Assembly: GCA_017634385.1 (NCBI GenBank)
Contig: JAGBNN010000007.1
Coordinates: 24,415 to 88,414, forward strand
DNA length: 64,000 nt
Source: Bacilli bacterium
GTDB taxonomy: Bacteria > Bacillota_I > Bacilli_A > RF39 > UBA660
Direction of reading: 5' to 3'
Every line of letters starts with the position of its first letter. The first letter of the stretch is position 1. Under the pieces are notes generated by a model. The model saw only the letters and a list, made by a program, of their open reading frames with translations, was not told the DNA's origin and did not search any database. Shown in pieces: positions 34,363-42,046 of the stretch. Both the position numbers and the translations under genes were made by a program.

Positions 34363-34572
34363 TTAATTGTCAATTGATTTATTACGATAATACTTGTATG
34401 ATGAAACTCCAAGTATTATACCAAGCGCTGTATCTATTGCAGTTATTGTTGCTCCTATTTTTTCACCATATGGTATTCCCCATATTTCAAATATTGTTAT
34501 TACCAAGGTTGCTATAGCTGGTAAAATTACAAGAGCTATTTTTTTTAAAATATCATATGTTTTATTTCTCAT
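34363..34572 (-). CDS. Phage holin (small, two-helix)
   Basis: A 69-residue protein: MRNKTYDILKKIALVILPAIATLVITIFEIWGIPYGEKIGATITAIDTALGIILGVSSYKYYRNK. This is the common Gram-positive phage holin pattern (KWIALIVLPAIATFY... YGEQ...ITAIDTLLG..LG.S). Two helices (about 10-30 and 40-57) and a basic tail. Its ATG overlaps the end of the preceding phage gene by 11 bases. No endolysin follows; the next gene downstream is the aquaporin. Confidence 0.85.
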   Translation of the reverse strand: MRNKTYDILKKIALVILPAIATLVITIFEIWGIPYGEKIGATITAIDTALGIILGVSSYKYYRNKSIDN

Positions 34573-34888
34573 TATTTCCTCCTATTAAAACATCCCACTT
34601 ATTATGAATATATGAATTTTGTTTCAAATCATTCGTATAATGATCATATATTTCATATGCTCGTTGTTTTTCTGCTTCAGTTACATATCTATTATTTTCT
34701 ATATCTGATAAATATTTAACTAAAAAATTTTTACATTGTGATATATCTATATTATTTATATTTTCATTTATTGGTTCTAATATCTTTCTTATTTGATTTT
34801 TAAATTTCTTTAATAAAAATTCTATAGACGTTATTAAACTAACTATAAAAACTAATATTATTTCTATATCCTTTAAAGTTATATTCAT
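34562..34888 (-). CDS. Phage protein of the gene that precedes holins
   Basis: A 108-residue protein from the ATG at 34888 behind GAGGAGG. One N-terminal helix (about residues 5-25), then QCKNFLVKYLSDIENNRYVTEAEKQRAYEIYDHYTNDLKQNSYIHNKWDVLIGG. The pattern C-K-x-F-L-V-x(2)-L-x-D-x-E ... Y-x-H-Y ... NSYI is familiar from the small protein encoded just before the holin in many Clostridia and Lactobacillales phages. Together with the holin it forms an orphan lysis-type pair. Confidence 0.75.
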   Translation of the reverse strand: MNITLKDIEIILVFIVSLITSIEFLLKKFKNQIRKILEPINENINNIDISQCKNFLVKYLSDIENNRYVTEAEKQRAYEIYDHYTNDLKQNSYIHNKWDVLIGGNNEK

Positions 34889-34939
34889 AATATTCCTCCT
34901 CACTATATATGATGATTTATATTATTTTATGACAATAAA

Positions 34940-34965
34940 AAACAACTAATTGAAATTAGTTGTTT
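34940..34965 (-). terminator. Intrinsic terminator of the deacetylase gene
   Basis: An 11-bp perfect stem (AAACAACTAAT and complement) on the minus strand. Confidence 0.8.
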
Positions 34966-36350
34966 GTTCCATGATGTGCAGTTGGTGAATTTTCATTTAG
35001 TGATGCAAATGTATAACCATTTTCATTACAATATTGTATTATTCTTTCTACTGCATCTATTGAAAACTTTTGAGTATCATGTTGAAGTACTATTGAACTT
35101 CCTTCTTTTAATGAACTTACTACATTATTATATACTTGATCTGATGTTGATGCTGCTCCTGCATCACCACTTGATACATTCCAATCATAATAATGGAATC
35201 CCCTATTTTGTACTTCTCTCGTTAATCTTGTCATTATTCCTCTACTATAATTTTTACTTACCGTATTAGAACTTCCTCCTGGAAATCTTATTAAATTTGA
35301 AGTATATCCTGTAATATTTTTAACTCTATTTTGAATTTTATATAAATCATCAAAATATGCTTGATCACTTGAATATACTGTAGCATAATTATGTGAATAT
35401 GTATGAAGTGCTACTTTATGCCCTTCTTGATGCTCTCTAAGTATTATTGCATCATCGCCTTTACCTGTAACAAAAAATGTTACTTTAACATTGTATTTTT
35501 TTAATACATCTAACAATTGTGAAGTATATTGTGATGGCCCATCATCGAATGTTAAATAAACTACTCTCTTACCATTTTGAATGCTTCTTACATTTATTTT
35601 TCTTTCTATAGTTGATTCATTACCACTTTTATCAGTTGCTTTATATATAACACTATATATTCCTTCCTTAGATGTATCAACATTATTAGTAGTTTCTACT
35701 TCTATTGTTTCATCACAATTATCTTTAGCAACTGCTCCTTCATCGACATATGACTGTCCTACTAACATATTCTTTTCTATCGATCCATTTATCGTTATTA
35801 CAGGTCCTATTTTATCTTCTACTTTAGATTCTATTTCTTTTTTAGTAGTATTTTTACTTGAATCAGTAATTTTTATTATTACTAATTTATCTTTTATAGT
35901 TGTTTTTATTTTATTTGTTACATCTCCATCATAATTATCTATAGCTTTTACTTTTAATTCGCTTATTTTACCATTTGGACATATTAATGCTTCTTTAGAT
36001 TCAATTTCTAATTTTGGAGGTGTTCTATCAACTACAGATACTTTTTGTTTTAATACTAATTTTTTATTTTTATATTTATATATATATTTTAAATCATATT
36101 TTTTTAATTTTTTAGTATTAACTTTACCTATATATGATTTATTAGTTTTGTTACACTTAAATATATTTCCATAACAAACATTTCCATAATTTGGTTTAAA
36201 TTTTGTTTTATATTCTATATTTATTTCATTTTTAAAATTAGTTATATGGAATTTTGGGATAGATAAAAAATACACAACTGTACCTAATGCTAATAATAGT
36301 ATTGTTATAATTATTATAATTATTATTTTCTTTCGTACACTTCTTTCCAT
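34956..36350 (-). CDS. Polysaccharide deacetylase with Ig-like (DUF5011) domains
   Basis: A 464-residue exported enzyme. One N-terminal anchor (residues 8-30), an all-beta stalk, two DUF5011/bacterial Ig-like units (RTPPKLEIESKEAL..., DKIGPVITINGSIEKNMLVGQSYVDEGAVAKDNCDE... GNESTIERKI), then a NodB domain: YLTFDDGPSQYTSQLLDVL with catalytic Asp, ALHTYSHNY with the two zinc His, RFPGGSSNTVSK, and IVLQHDTQ with the last His. It deacetylates peptidoglycan or another wall glycan outside the cell, which usually gives lysozyme resistance. Confidence 0.9.
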   Translation of the reverse strand: MERSVRKKIIIIIIITILLLALGTVVYFLSIPKFHITNFKNEINIEYKTKFKPNYGNVCYGNIFKCNKTNKSYIGKVNTKKLKKYDLKYIYKYKNKKLVLKQKVSVVDRTPPKLEIESKEALICPNGKISELKVKAIDNYDGDVTNKIKTTIKDKLVIIKITDSSKNTTKKEIESKVEDKIGPVITINGSIEKNMLVGQSYVDEGAVAKDNCDETIEVETTNNVDTSKEGIYSVIYKATDKSGNESTIERKINVRSIQNGKRVVYLTFDDGPSQYTSQLLDVLKKYNVKVTFFVTGKGDDAIILREHQEGHKVALHTYSHNYATVYSSDQAYFDDLYKIQNRVKNITGYTSNLIRFPGGSSNTVSKNYSRGIMTRLTREVQNRGFHYYDWNVSSGDAGAASTSDQVYNNVVSSLKEGSSIVLQHDTQKFSIDAVERIIQYCNENGYTFASLNENSPTAHHGTNN

Positions 36351-36387
36351 ACTACCATTCCTCTATTTTGATTATATCACAAATAAA

Positions 36388-36412
36388 AAAATAACATTAA
36401 AAATGTTATTTT
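36388..36412 (-). terminator. Intrinsic terminator
   Basis: An 11-bp perfect stem (AAAATAACATT and complement) with a 3-base loop, overlapping the end of the 135-residue membrane protein gene. Confidence 0.75.
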
Positions 36413-36813
36413 TGTTCTTTTTTTACTTTATATATTAATTGTAATATATAAAGGTCCACTAACATACCTGATGCAACAGAAATTTTAATTCCATTAAATT
36501 GATCTAAAAATCCAATAACAATTCCAATTAATAATAATATTGATATTACTTTACCATCACTTTTACCATTAACTACTCTTCTTACTAATAAGAAATTAAA
36601 TATATAAAAAGCTGATTCTATTATATATGAAATAGTTAATATTTGACTTGCTGTTAAATTCCCAATTTCTAATCCCCTTTTTGTTACTACTTCTAAAGAT
36701 GTTTGTGGATAAATATAACATGGTATTATAAGTAAAAGAGTTAATATTGCAAGTAATACATATATACAATTAAAATTTCTTAAGCATTCTTTAGCACTAA
36801 TTTTATCTTTCAT
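36406..36813 (-). CDS. Four-helix membrane protein of unknown function
   Basis: A 135-residue protein with helices at about residues 15-34, 52-72, 84-102 and 107-126 and short basic ends. I do not recognise the family. It is a single-gene unit between tRNA-Pro and the deacetylase gene, with an ATG at 36813. Confidence 0.6.
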   Translation of the reverse strand: MKDKISAKECLRNFNCIYVLLAILTLLLIIPCYIYPQTSLEVVTKRGLEIGNLTASQILTISYIIESAFYIFNFLLVRRVVNGKSDGKVISILLLIGIVIGFLDQFNGIKISVASGMLVDLYILQLIYKVKKEQK

Positions 36814-36868
36814 ACTTTTTACTCCTTCTAAAATAATTATAACACATTTAATTATTTTAGAAATAAAA

Positions 36869-36888
36869 AAATCCTTTAAAAAGGATTT
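36869..36888 (-). terminator. Intrinsic terminator of tRNA-Pro
   Basis: An 8-bp stem (AAATCCTT and complement) with a seven-T run on the minus strand. Confidence 0.7.
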
Positions 36889-36898
36889 ATATTTTAAA

Positions 36899-36975
36899 TG
36901 GTCGGGAAGACAGGATTTGAACCTGCAACCTCATGGTCCCAAACCACGTGCACTGCCAAGTTGTGCTACTTCCCG
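36899..36975 (-). tRNA. tRNA-Pro (TGG)
   Basis: Minus-strand cloverleaf: acceptor CGGGAAG/CTTCCCG, anticodon TGG in TTTGGGA, T-arm GGTTCAAATCC, encoded CCA. Confidence 0.96.
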
Positions 36976-37028
36976 AAAAAAATTGACATATAAATAATAT
37001 CATTTTAATATTTAAAAGTCAATAGTTT

Positions 37029-37604
37029 TTATTTTAATTCATATAATGTTATTGTATCTCTACCAGCATCTTTACTTTCATACATTGCACTATCAGCTTC
37101 TTTTATAGATTCTTCTAATGTCTTATCACTTAAATTAGAAACTCCAAAACTCATAGTAATATTATGATTAAATTTTTGATTAAATTTTGATAAATTTTCT
37201 CTTAATTGCTTTGCTTTTTCAAAAGCTTCATTAACAGGACAATTTTTTAATAAAATCAAAAATTCATCTCCACCATATCTTATTGCACAATCAGTTTCTC
37301 TAATATTACTTCTAAAGAAATCTCCTAATTCTACAAGAATCTTATCTCCTGCATCATGTCCATATTTGTCATTTATTTCTTTAAAATGATCTATATCTGC
37401 GAATATTACACTATTATATCCTTTATTTTCAATTAGTGCTCTTCTATTATATAACTTTGTCAAATTATCAACTAGTGCTAGTTCTCTATAATATTCTAAT
37501 TTTGTTTCCAATAAGTCAATCTTTGATTCTAATAAATCAATTTTATTATTTAGTTGTCTTATTTGTTCATTCTTTTGTCTTATAGTTTTCTTATCTTTAT
37601 TCAT
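37029..37604 (-). CDS. GGDEF-domain diguanylate cyclase
   Basis: A 191-residue cytosolic protein: a coiled coil of residues 1-45 (RQKNEQIRQLNNKIDLLESKIDLLETKLEYYRELA) then a GGDEF domain with DNLTKLYNRRAL, FADIDHFKEINDKYGHDAGD and the intact active site RYGGDEFLILL. It should make cyclic di-GMP from two GTP. No inhibitory-site RxxD is obvious in the expected position. The coiled coil may drive dimerisation, which activates these enzymes. No c-di-GMP phosphodiesterase or PilZ gene is in the window. Confidence 0.92.
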   Translation of the reverse strand: MNKDKKTIRQKNEQIRQLNNKIDLLESKIDLLETKLEYYRELALVDNLTKLYNRRALIENKGYNSVIFADIDHFKEINDKYGHDAGDKILVELGDFFRSNIRETDCAIRYGGDEFLILLKNCPVNEAFEKAKQLRENLSKFNQKFNHNITMSFGVSNLSDKTLEESIKEADSAMYESKDAGRDTITLYELK

Positions 37605-37688
37605 TTTAGCACCCCCTTATGTTTTATTATATTAAAAAAATCTTTTTTAGTTAAAAAAATCTTTGCTTTCACAAAGTAATATTTAAAA

Positions 37689-37765
<77 letters not shown>

Positions 37766-37810
37766 AAATGAGACGATTTAATCTTAACACTTTTTTCATT
37801 TTTAGTCAAC

Positions 37811-37840
37811 AAAGAGGTTAGAATTATATCTAACCTCTTT
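37811..37840. terminator. Terminator between the ATP-grasp gene and tRNA-Arg
   Basis: A 12-bp perfect stem (AAAGAGGTTAGA and complement) with a 6-base loop; the better T-run is on the plus strand, but it also follows the minus-strand ATP-grasp gene. Confidence 0.65.
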
Positions 37841-39047
37841 TTTCTATGTAATATTTTGGAAAATATTTTATTTTCTTTATATAGGTACCAAAAATAGTTT
37901 TTATTCTTTTAAAACTTAAATCTTTTTTATATATTAATGTATGATATCTTTTTAATCCTCGAATTTTTTTTAATATTTTTTTGTCTTTTACATATTTTCT
38001 TACTAATATCATAGGTACATTTAACCAAAGTACTTCTTTATCATTACGAATATGTTTTTTTATGTTTCCATATATTAAATCTTCTACATAGCATGATGTT
38101 AAGCTTTTTCCTGCGCATGCACTAAAATAAGAACTTCTTCCAGGTCTTGGATTAATTTCAAAAACATAATATTTATGATCATCTTTATTATATTTAATAT
38201 CAAAGTTAGCAACTCCATAATATTTTACATCTTCCAAAAATTTTTTTATTTTATCCATTACTGGTAAATAATCTCTTAAAGATATAATTGCTGCATAATT
38301 TCCATATGTATTAGGATGATATTCTTCTAATATAGGTCTTCCAAGTGACATTAATTTAACTTTTGAATCTTTATCACAATATACATTTAATACTCTCATA
38401 TTTGTATCATCACCAGGTATATATTTTTGTATTATTAGTGAATCCTTATATGTGGATGAATATATATTATTAATAGTTTCTTCTAACTCATCATAGTTAT
38501 TTATTAAATAAACTTTATTTTTATTTTTAAATTTAGCATTTAAATACTCTTCAGAATTAGAATTGTTTGGTTTTAATATAACTGGATAAGATATATCTAA
38601 TTTTTTTATTTCTTTTTTATAACTATCTTTGTATATCATATAGCTTTTTGGATATTCGATACCATATTTATCACATATCTTATAAAATTTTTCTTTATTA
38701 TTAAATTCTTCGAATCTTTTATAATTTATAAAATTATTACATATATTTTTAATTCGTTTTTGATTTTTAACTACTAATTCCATGTAATAATCAGAACAAG
38801 GTACTAATATCAATTTATCATATTTTTTTATTAATTTACTTGTTAATTTATTTAATGCATATACAAATTCTTCTTCATCATGAACTTTATTATTTACTAC
38901 ATAATTTATTATTTTTGTATTTTTTGTAACTGATAATATATGATGAGTTAATGCATATGGTTTTATTTTATAATTATTGTATATTGATCTTGCAAAGCCA
39001 TAGACGTTTTCATCACTACCTAGTAATACAAAATTAAATTTTTCCAT
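37830..39047 (-). CDS. ATP-grasp carboxylate-amine ligase (D-aspartate ligase-like)
   Basis: A 405-residue enzyme from the ATG at 39047 (GAGGTGAA upstream). It begins KFNFVLLGSDENVYGFARSIYNNY, has the ATP-grasp lid YPVILKPNNSNSEEYLNAKFKNK near residue 155, IIQKYIPGDDTNMRVLNVY, ISLRDYLPVMDK and YGVANFDIKYNKDDHKYYVFEINPRPGRSSYF with the metal-binding E-x-NPR. The nearest well-known type is the Asl/Asf D-aspartate ligase of cross-bridge synthesis; amino-acid ligation to peptidoglycan precursor is therefore plausible, not proven. Single-gene unit. Confidence 0.82.
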   Translation of the reverse strand: MEKFNFVLLGSDENVYGFARSIYNNYKIKPYALTHHILSVTKNTKIINYVVNNKVHDEEEFVYALNKLTSKLIKKYDKLILVPCSDYYMELVVKNQKRIKNICNNFINYKRFEEFNNKEKFYKICDKYGIEYPKSYMIYKDSYKKEIKKLDISYPVILKPNNSNSEEYLNAKFKNKNKVYLINNYDELEETINNIYSSTYKDSLIIQKYIPGDDTNMRVLNVYCDKDSKVKLMSLGRPILEEYHPNTYGNYAAIISLRDYLPVMDKIKKFLEDVKYYGVANFDIKYNKDDHKYYVFEINPRPGRSSYFSACAGKSLTSCYVEDLIYGNIKKHIRNDKEVLWLNVPMILVRKYVKDKKILKKIRGLKRYHTLIYKKDLSFKRIKTIFGTYIKKIKYFPKYYIEKRG

Positions 39048-39095
39048 TAAATTCACCTCTATTGTTGTCAAAAAAATTATAGCACAAAAATAAAA

Positions 39096-39115
39096 AAGTT
39101 AGAATACTCTAACTT
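39096..39115 (-). terminator. Intrinsic terminator of the Asp-Phe tRNA operon
   Basis: An 8-bp stem (AAGTTAGA and complement) with a T-run on the minus strand. Confidence 0.75.
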
Positions 39116-39126
39116 CATTTATAAAC

Positions 39127-39202
39127 TGGTGGCTCCGGGCAGGATCGAACTGCCGACACCAGGATTTTCAGTCCTGTGCTCTACCGACTGAGCTACAGAG
39201 CC
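39127..39202 (-). tRNA. tRNA-Phe (GAA)
   Basis: Minus-strand cloverleaf: acceptor GGCTCTG/CGGAGCC, anticodon GAA in ACTGAAAAT, T-arm AGTTCGATCCT, encoded CCA. Confidence 0.96.
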
Positions 39203-39210
39203 AAAAAAAA

Positions 39211-39286
39211 TGGCGGTTCCGAAGGGACTTGAACCCTCGATCTTCTGCGTGACAGGCAGACGTGTTAACCACTACACCACGGAACC
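39211..39286 (-). tRNA. tRNA-Asp (GTC)
   Basis: Minus-strand cloverleaf: acceptor GGTTCCG/CGGAACC, anticodon GTC in CTGTCAC, T-arm GGTTCAAGTCC, encoded CCA. First gene of a two-tRNA operon with tRNA-Phe. Confidence 0.96.
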
Positions 39287-39296
39287 AAATTCAATT

Positions 39297-39335
39297 GACT
39301 ACTTAAGTATACTAAATTATTACCTAAATTGTCAA
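39297..39335 (-). promoter_or_regulatory. Promoter of the Asp-Phe tRNA operon
   Basis: On the minus strand -35 TTGACA (39335-39330), 18-base spacer, -10 TATACT (39311-39306). The 15 bases from the -10 onward (TATACTTAAGTAGTC) are identical to those at the tRNA-Leu operon promoter. Confidence 0.7.
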
Positions 39336-39346
39336 TACTTATATAG

Positions 39347-40129
39347 CTATTTTTTTGATAATTTACTAACTAATTCAAAGCTTATTAACATTAATATAAA
39401 TGATAATATACCTCTTTTTGTTAATTCAAAACCAGGATATATCGCTAACACTGATCCTAATACGAATCCTATTATTGAACTATATGTTTTAGAATAATAC
39501 TTATTTAATAAAATATTTATTAATTTTATAAATACATATAAACCGATTATTATACCTAATAAAAACGGGATAAAAGATGCTGTTATACTAAATGGATTAG
39601 TTATTAAATTAAGAAAATATTCATATAAACCTAGTAACATTAAAAAGAAAGAACTACTAATGCCAGGTATTATTTTACCAGCTATATATAAAAATCCCCC
39701 CAAGAATAAATTAATGAAGTTAAGATTATTATCAACTTTTATTGATAATAATTTTGGAATTAAAAATAAAATAATTGATATTAAAAAAGAAAATATTAAA
39801 CATTTTTTATTTATTTTTTCACTCTTACTTGTTATTTCTTTTATTAATGTAGGTATTCCACCTATTATCAATCCTATAAAAACATACATCATTTGATATG
39901 TATATTTTTCATAAAACAATAGTAATATCTTACCAAATATAAATATTCCTATTAATATGCCAATTAATAATGGAAACAATTTTTTGATTTTTATTATAGT
40001 TTTTTCTTTACTATTTATTAAATATATTACTTTTTCATATATTCCAAGCATAATTGCAATTACTGATCCAGATACGCCAGGTAGTATCATACAAGTTCCA
40101 ATTAATATTCCGGATAAAAATTTAAACAT
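39347..40129 (-). CDS. DUF368 membrane protein (PopT-type undecaprenyl-phosphate translocase)
   Basis: A 260-residue protein with about eight helices. The start FLSGILIGTCMILPGVSGSVIAIMLGIYEKVIYLI and the internal repeat GKIIPGISSSFFLMLLGLYEYFLNLI are the two halves of the DUF368 family, recently shown in other bacteria to return undecaprenyl phosphate to the inner leaflet. That fits the heavy use of this carrier by the capsule and wall enzymes. The gene overlaps the GDPD gene by eight bases. Confidence 0.88.
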   Translation of the reverse strand: MFKFLSGILIGTCMILPGVSGSVIAIMLGIYEKVIYLINSKEKTIIKIKKLFPLLIGILIGIFIFGKILLLFYEKYTYQMMYVFIGLIIGGIPTLIKEITSKSEKINKKCLIFSFLISIILFLIPKLLSIKVDNNLNFINLFLGGFLYIAGKIIPGISSSFFLMLLGLYEYFLNLITNPFSITASFIPFLLGIIIGLYVFIKLINILLNKYYSKTYSSIIGFVLGSVLAIYPGFELTKRGILSFILMLISFELVSKLSKK

Positions 40130-40802
40130 TTAATATTCCTTTTGCATCATAATATGAATCACATATTATATAATCTATATTTAAATTACCTATCCTACTT
40201 AGTTCTAACTTATTTTTTATTCCCCATGCTGATATCAATAAATTATTATTTTTTAAAATATTTACTACATTTTTATTTAATCCAAGACTATTACATAAAA
40301 TATTACTAATATTTATTTTTTTAGAGTTGTCTATAATATTATTACTTATATCATGTACTAACCATCCTAATTTTATGTTGTTAGAATATTCACGTAATTT
40401 ATTTAATACTTCATATTTAAATGATATTAGTGTTATATTATTTGAATTATATTTTGATATTAAATCAATTATTAATTTTTCATATCCTTTTTCTTTTATT
40501 TCTATAAATAATATTATATTTTTATTAGAAAAACACTTTAAAAATTCATCTAATAAAACTATATTCTCATTATCATTTAATTTTATCTTAACTAAATCTT
40601 CATAATTATAATCTGATATTTTACCTTTAGATTTAGAAATTCTATCAATTGTTTTATCATGCATTAGAACTAATTTATTATCTTTTGTCTTTCTAACATC
40701 ACATTCTATTCCATCACTTTTTAATAAATATGCCAAATAAAATGCGCTCATTGTATTTTCTGTGGCATATTTACTTTCACCTCTATGAGATATTATTTTC
40801 AT
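40122..40802 (-). CDS. Glycerophosphodiester phosphodiesterase
   Basis: A 226-residue cytosolic TIM-barrel enzyme: ISHRGESKYATENTMSAFYLA with the catalytic His and metal ligands, GIECDVRKTKDNKLVLMHDKTIDRIS with the second His, FIEIKEKGYEKLI. It cleaves glycerophosphodiesters from lipids or teichoic acids. The ATG at 40802 is the likeliest start, with GGTGAAG upstream; a GTG three codons earlier is possible. It overlaps the DUF368 gene, so the two are coupled. Confidence 0.9.
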   Translation of the reverse strand: MKIISHRGESKYATENTMSAFYLAYLLKSDGIECDVRKTKDNKLVLMHDKTIDRISKSKGKISDYNYEDLVKIKLNDNENIVLLDEFLKCFSNKNIILFIEIKEKGYEKLIIDLISKYNSNNITLISFKYEVLNKLREYSNNIKLGWLVHDISNNIIDNSKKINISNILCNSLGLNKNVVNILKNNNLLISAWGIKNKLELSRIGNLNIDYIICDSYYDAKGILNV

Positions 40803-40834
40803 TTTCTTCACCAATATATTCTATGAAAATAAAA

Positions 40835-40855
40835 AAAGACTTATTACAAGTCTTT
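40835..40855 (-). terminator. Intrinsic terminator of the Leu-Ser-fMet tRNA operon
   Basis: An 8-bp stem (AAAGACTT and complement) with a seven-T run on the minus strand. Confidence 0.75.
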
Positions 40856-40863
40856 AAATCTCA

Positions 40864-40940
40864 TGGTTGCGGGAGTAGGATTTGAACCTACGACCTTTGG
40901 GTTATGAGCCCAACGAGCTGCCAGACTGCTCCATCCCGCG
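40864..40940 (-). tRNA. Initiator tRNA-fMet (CAT)
   Basis: Minus strand: CGCGGGATGGAGCAG start with the C1-A72 mismatch, anticodon CAT within GGGCTCATAACCC including the G-C pairs above the anticodon loop, encoded CCA. These are initiator features. Confidence 0.95.
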
Positions 40941-40955
40941 ATGTAAATTTTTAAG

Positions 40956-41048
40956 TGGCGGAGAAGGAGGGATTTGAACCCCCGCGCCGGTTACCCGACC
41001 TCCTGGTTTTCAAGACCAGTCCCTTCAGCCAGACTTGGGTACTTCTCC
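40956..41048 (-). tRNA. tRNA-Ser (TGA)
   Basis: Minus-strand class II tRNA with long variable arm; acceptor GGAGAAG/CTTCTCC, anticodon TGA in TCTTGAAAA, encoded GCCA end. Confidence 0.95.
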
Positions 41049-41058
41049 AAAAAATAAA

Positions 41059-41147
41059 TGGTGCCTCAGGCCGGACTTGAACCGGCACGGGATTTGACTC
41101 CCGCAGGATTTTAAGTCCTGTGCGTCTACCAATTCCGCCACTAAGGC
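41059..41147 (-). tRNA. tRNA-Leu (TAA)
   Basis: Minus-strand class II tRNA; acceptor GCCTTAG/CTGAGGC, D-arm GGCGGAATTGG, anticodon TAA in ACTTAAAAT, encoded CCA. First of the three-tRNA operon. Confidence 0.95.
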
Positions 41148-41159
41148 AAGCACCATTGA

Positions 41160-41215
41160 AGCCAAACAATTCGTTTGGACTACTTAAGTATATAATAAAA
41201 TTAATTATTTTTCAA
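41160..41215 (-). promoter_or_regulatory. Promoter and leader hairpin of the Leu-Ser-fMet tRNA operon
   Basis: On the minus strand -35 TTGAAA (41215-41210), 17-base spacer, -10 TATACT (41192-41187), then a 15-base stretch shared with the Asp-Phe promoter and a 6-bp hairpin CCAAAC...GTTTGG (41162-41178) before the tRNA. Confidence 0.65.
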
Positions 41216-41276
41216 GTCTTTTTTTACTTTTTTATCAATATTATTATATTCATAACAAATAATTTTATTACAAAGT

Positions 41277-41304
41277 AAAACAAAAGTCATATAACTTTTG
41301 TTTT
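41277..41304 (-). terminator. Intrinsic terminator of the M23 operon
   Basis: An 11-bp perfect stem (AAAACAAAAGT and complement) overlapping the end of the 243-residue protein gene. Confidence 0.7.
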
Positions 41305-42034
41305 ATTCACAATTAATTTTAGGTTCATATTTATTTAACTTTGTATTATATGTATATATACTACTACATTGTCCATTATCAGTATCTGGAGTTATTGATG
41401 ATAGTATTAATATTGGATACATATCATTCTCAAAAGTTATGATTCCTGATAATTTACTATAATTTTGTTTAAAATCTGTTATATTTTTATCATAAACTAC
41501 AATATCATCATTATTGCTATCCTTAATAACTATTGTAGATACAATATGATCAGATGCATAATCAAGCACACTATAAATTGTTTGTCTATCATTCAATTTA
41601 GCTTTTGTTATATATCCTCTATCTATATCTATTTCATTATCAGTGATGATATCATTTATAACACCTAAATCTTTTTCAGTTATTTTATTTGTTATTAGAT
41701 TAGATTTATTTGTTAAATTTAAATTTCCAATTTTTATTATTCCATCATTATTTTTATTCATATTCTCATCATAAAAATTAACTTTGTATTCCTTATCATC
41801 TATTCCTATATAACCTTCAATTGTATTTTCTTTTGTTAATAGACTTGCCTTTGAATAATTTAATCTTTTTACTTTATTAATTTTAATTTTTTTATAATTT
41901 TCATTTCTAATTTTTATAACATTATCATAATCAAAGAATAAGTATGTTACTCCATAATCTCTAAAAATAAAATATATAATACCTACTATGAATAATAAAA
42001 TCAAAACTATAATAATTTTTTTACTTTTTTTCAT
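41303..42034 (-). CDS. Membrane-anchored exported protein of unknown function
   Basis: A 243-residue protein: one N-terminal anchor (about residues 7-26), then an extracellular, mostly beta, Asn/Asp/Lys-rich domain containing EGYIGIDDKEYKVNFYDENMN, NDIITDNEIDIDRGYI and ITFENDMYPILILSSITPDTDNGQCSSIYTYN. No family recognised. It follows the M23 fusion gene by 12 bases, so it probably works with it at the cell surface. Confidence 0.6.
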   Translation of the reverse strand: MKKSKKIIIVLILLFIVGIIYFIFRDYGVTYLFFDYDNVIKIRNENYKKIKINKVKRLNYSKASLLTKENTIEGYIGIDDKEYKVNFYDENMNKNNDGIIKIGNLNLTNKSNLITNKITEKDLGVINDIITDNEIDIDRGYITKAKLNDRQTIYSVLDYASDHIVSTIVIKDSNNDDIVVYDKNITDFKQNYSKLSGIITFENDMYPILILSSITPDTDNGQCSSIYTYNTKLNKYEPKINCE

Positions 42035-42046
42035 ATTTTAGCCTCT

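Noticed and set aside
34363..34888. Complete prophage
   Set aside because: Only the two lysis-end genes are present; no integrase, terminase, capsid, tail or attachment repeats were seen.
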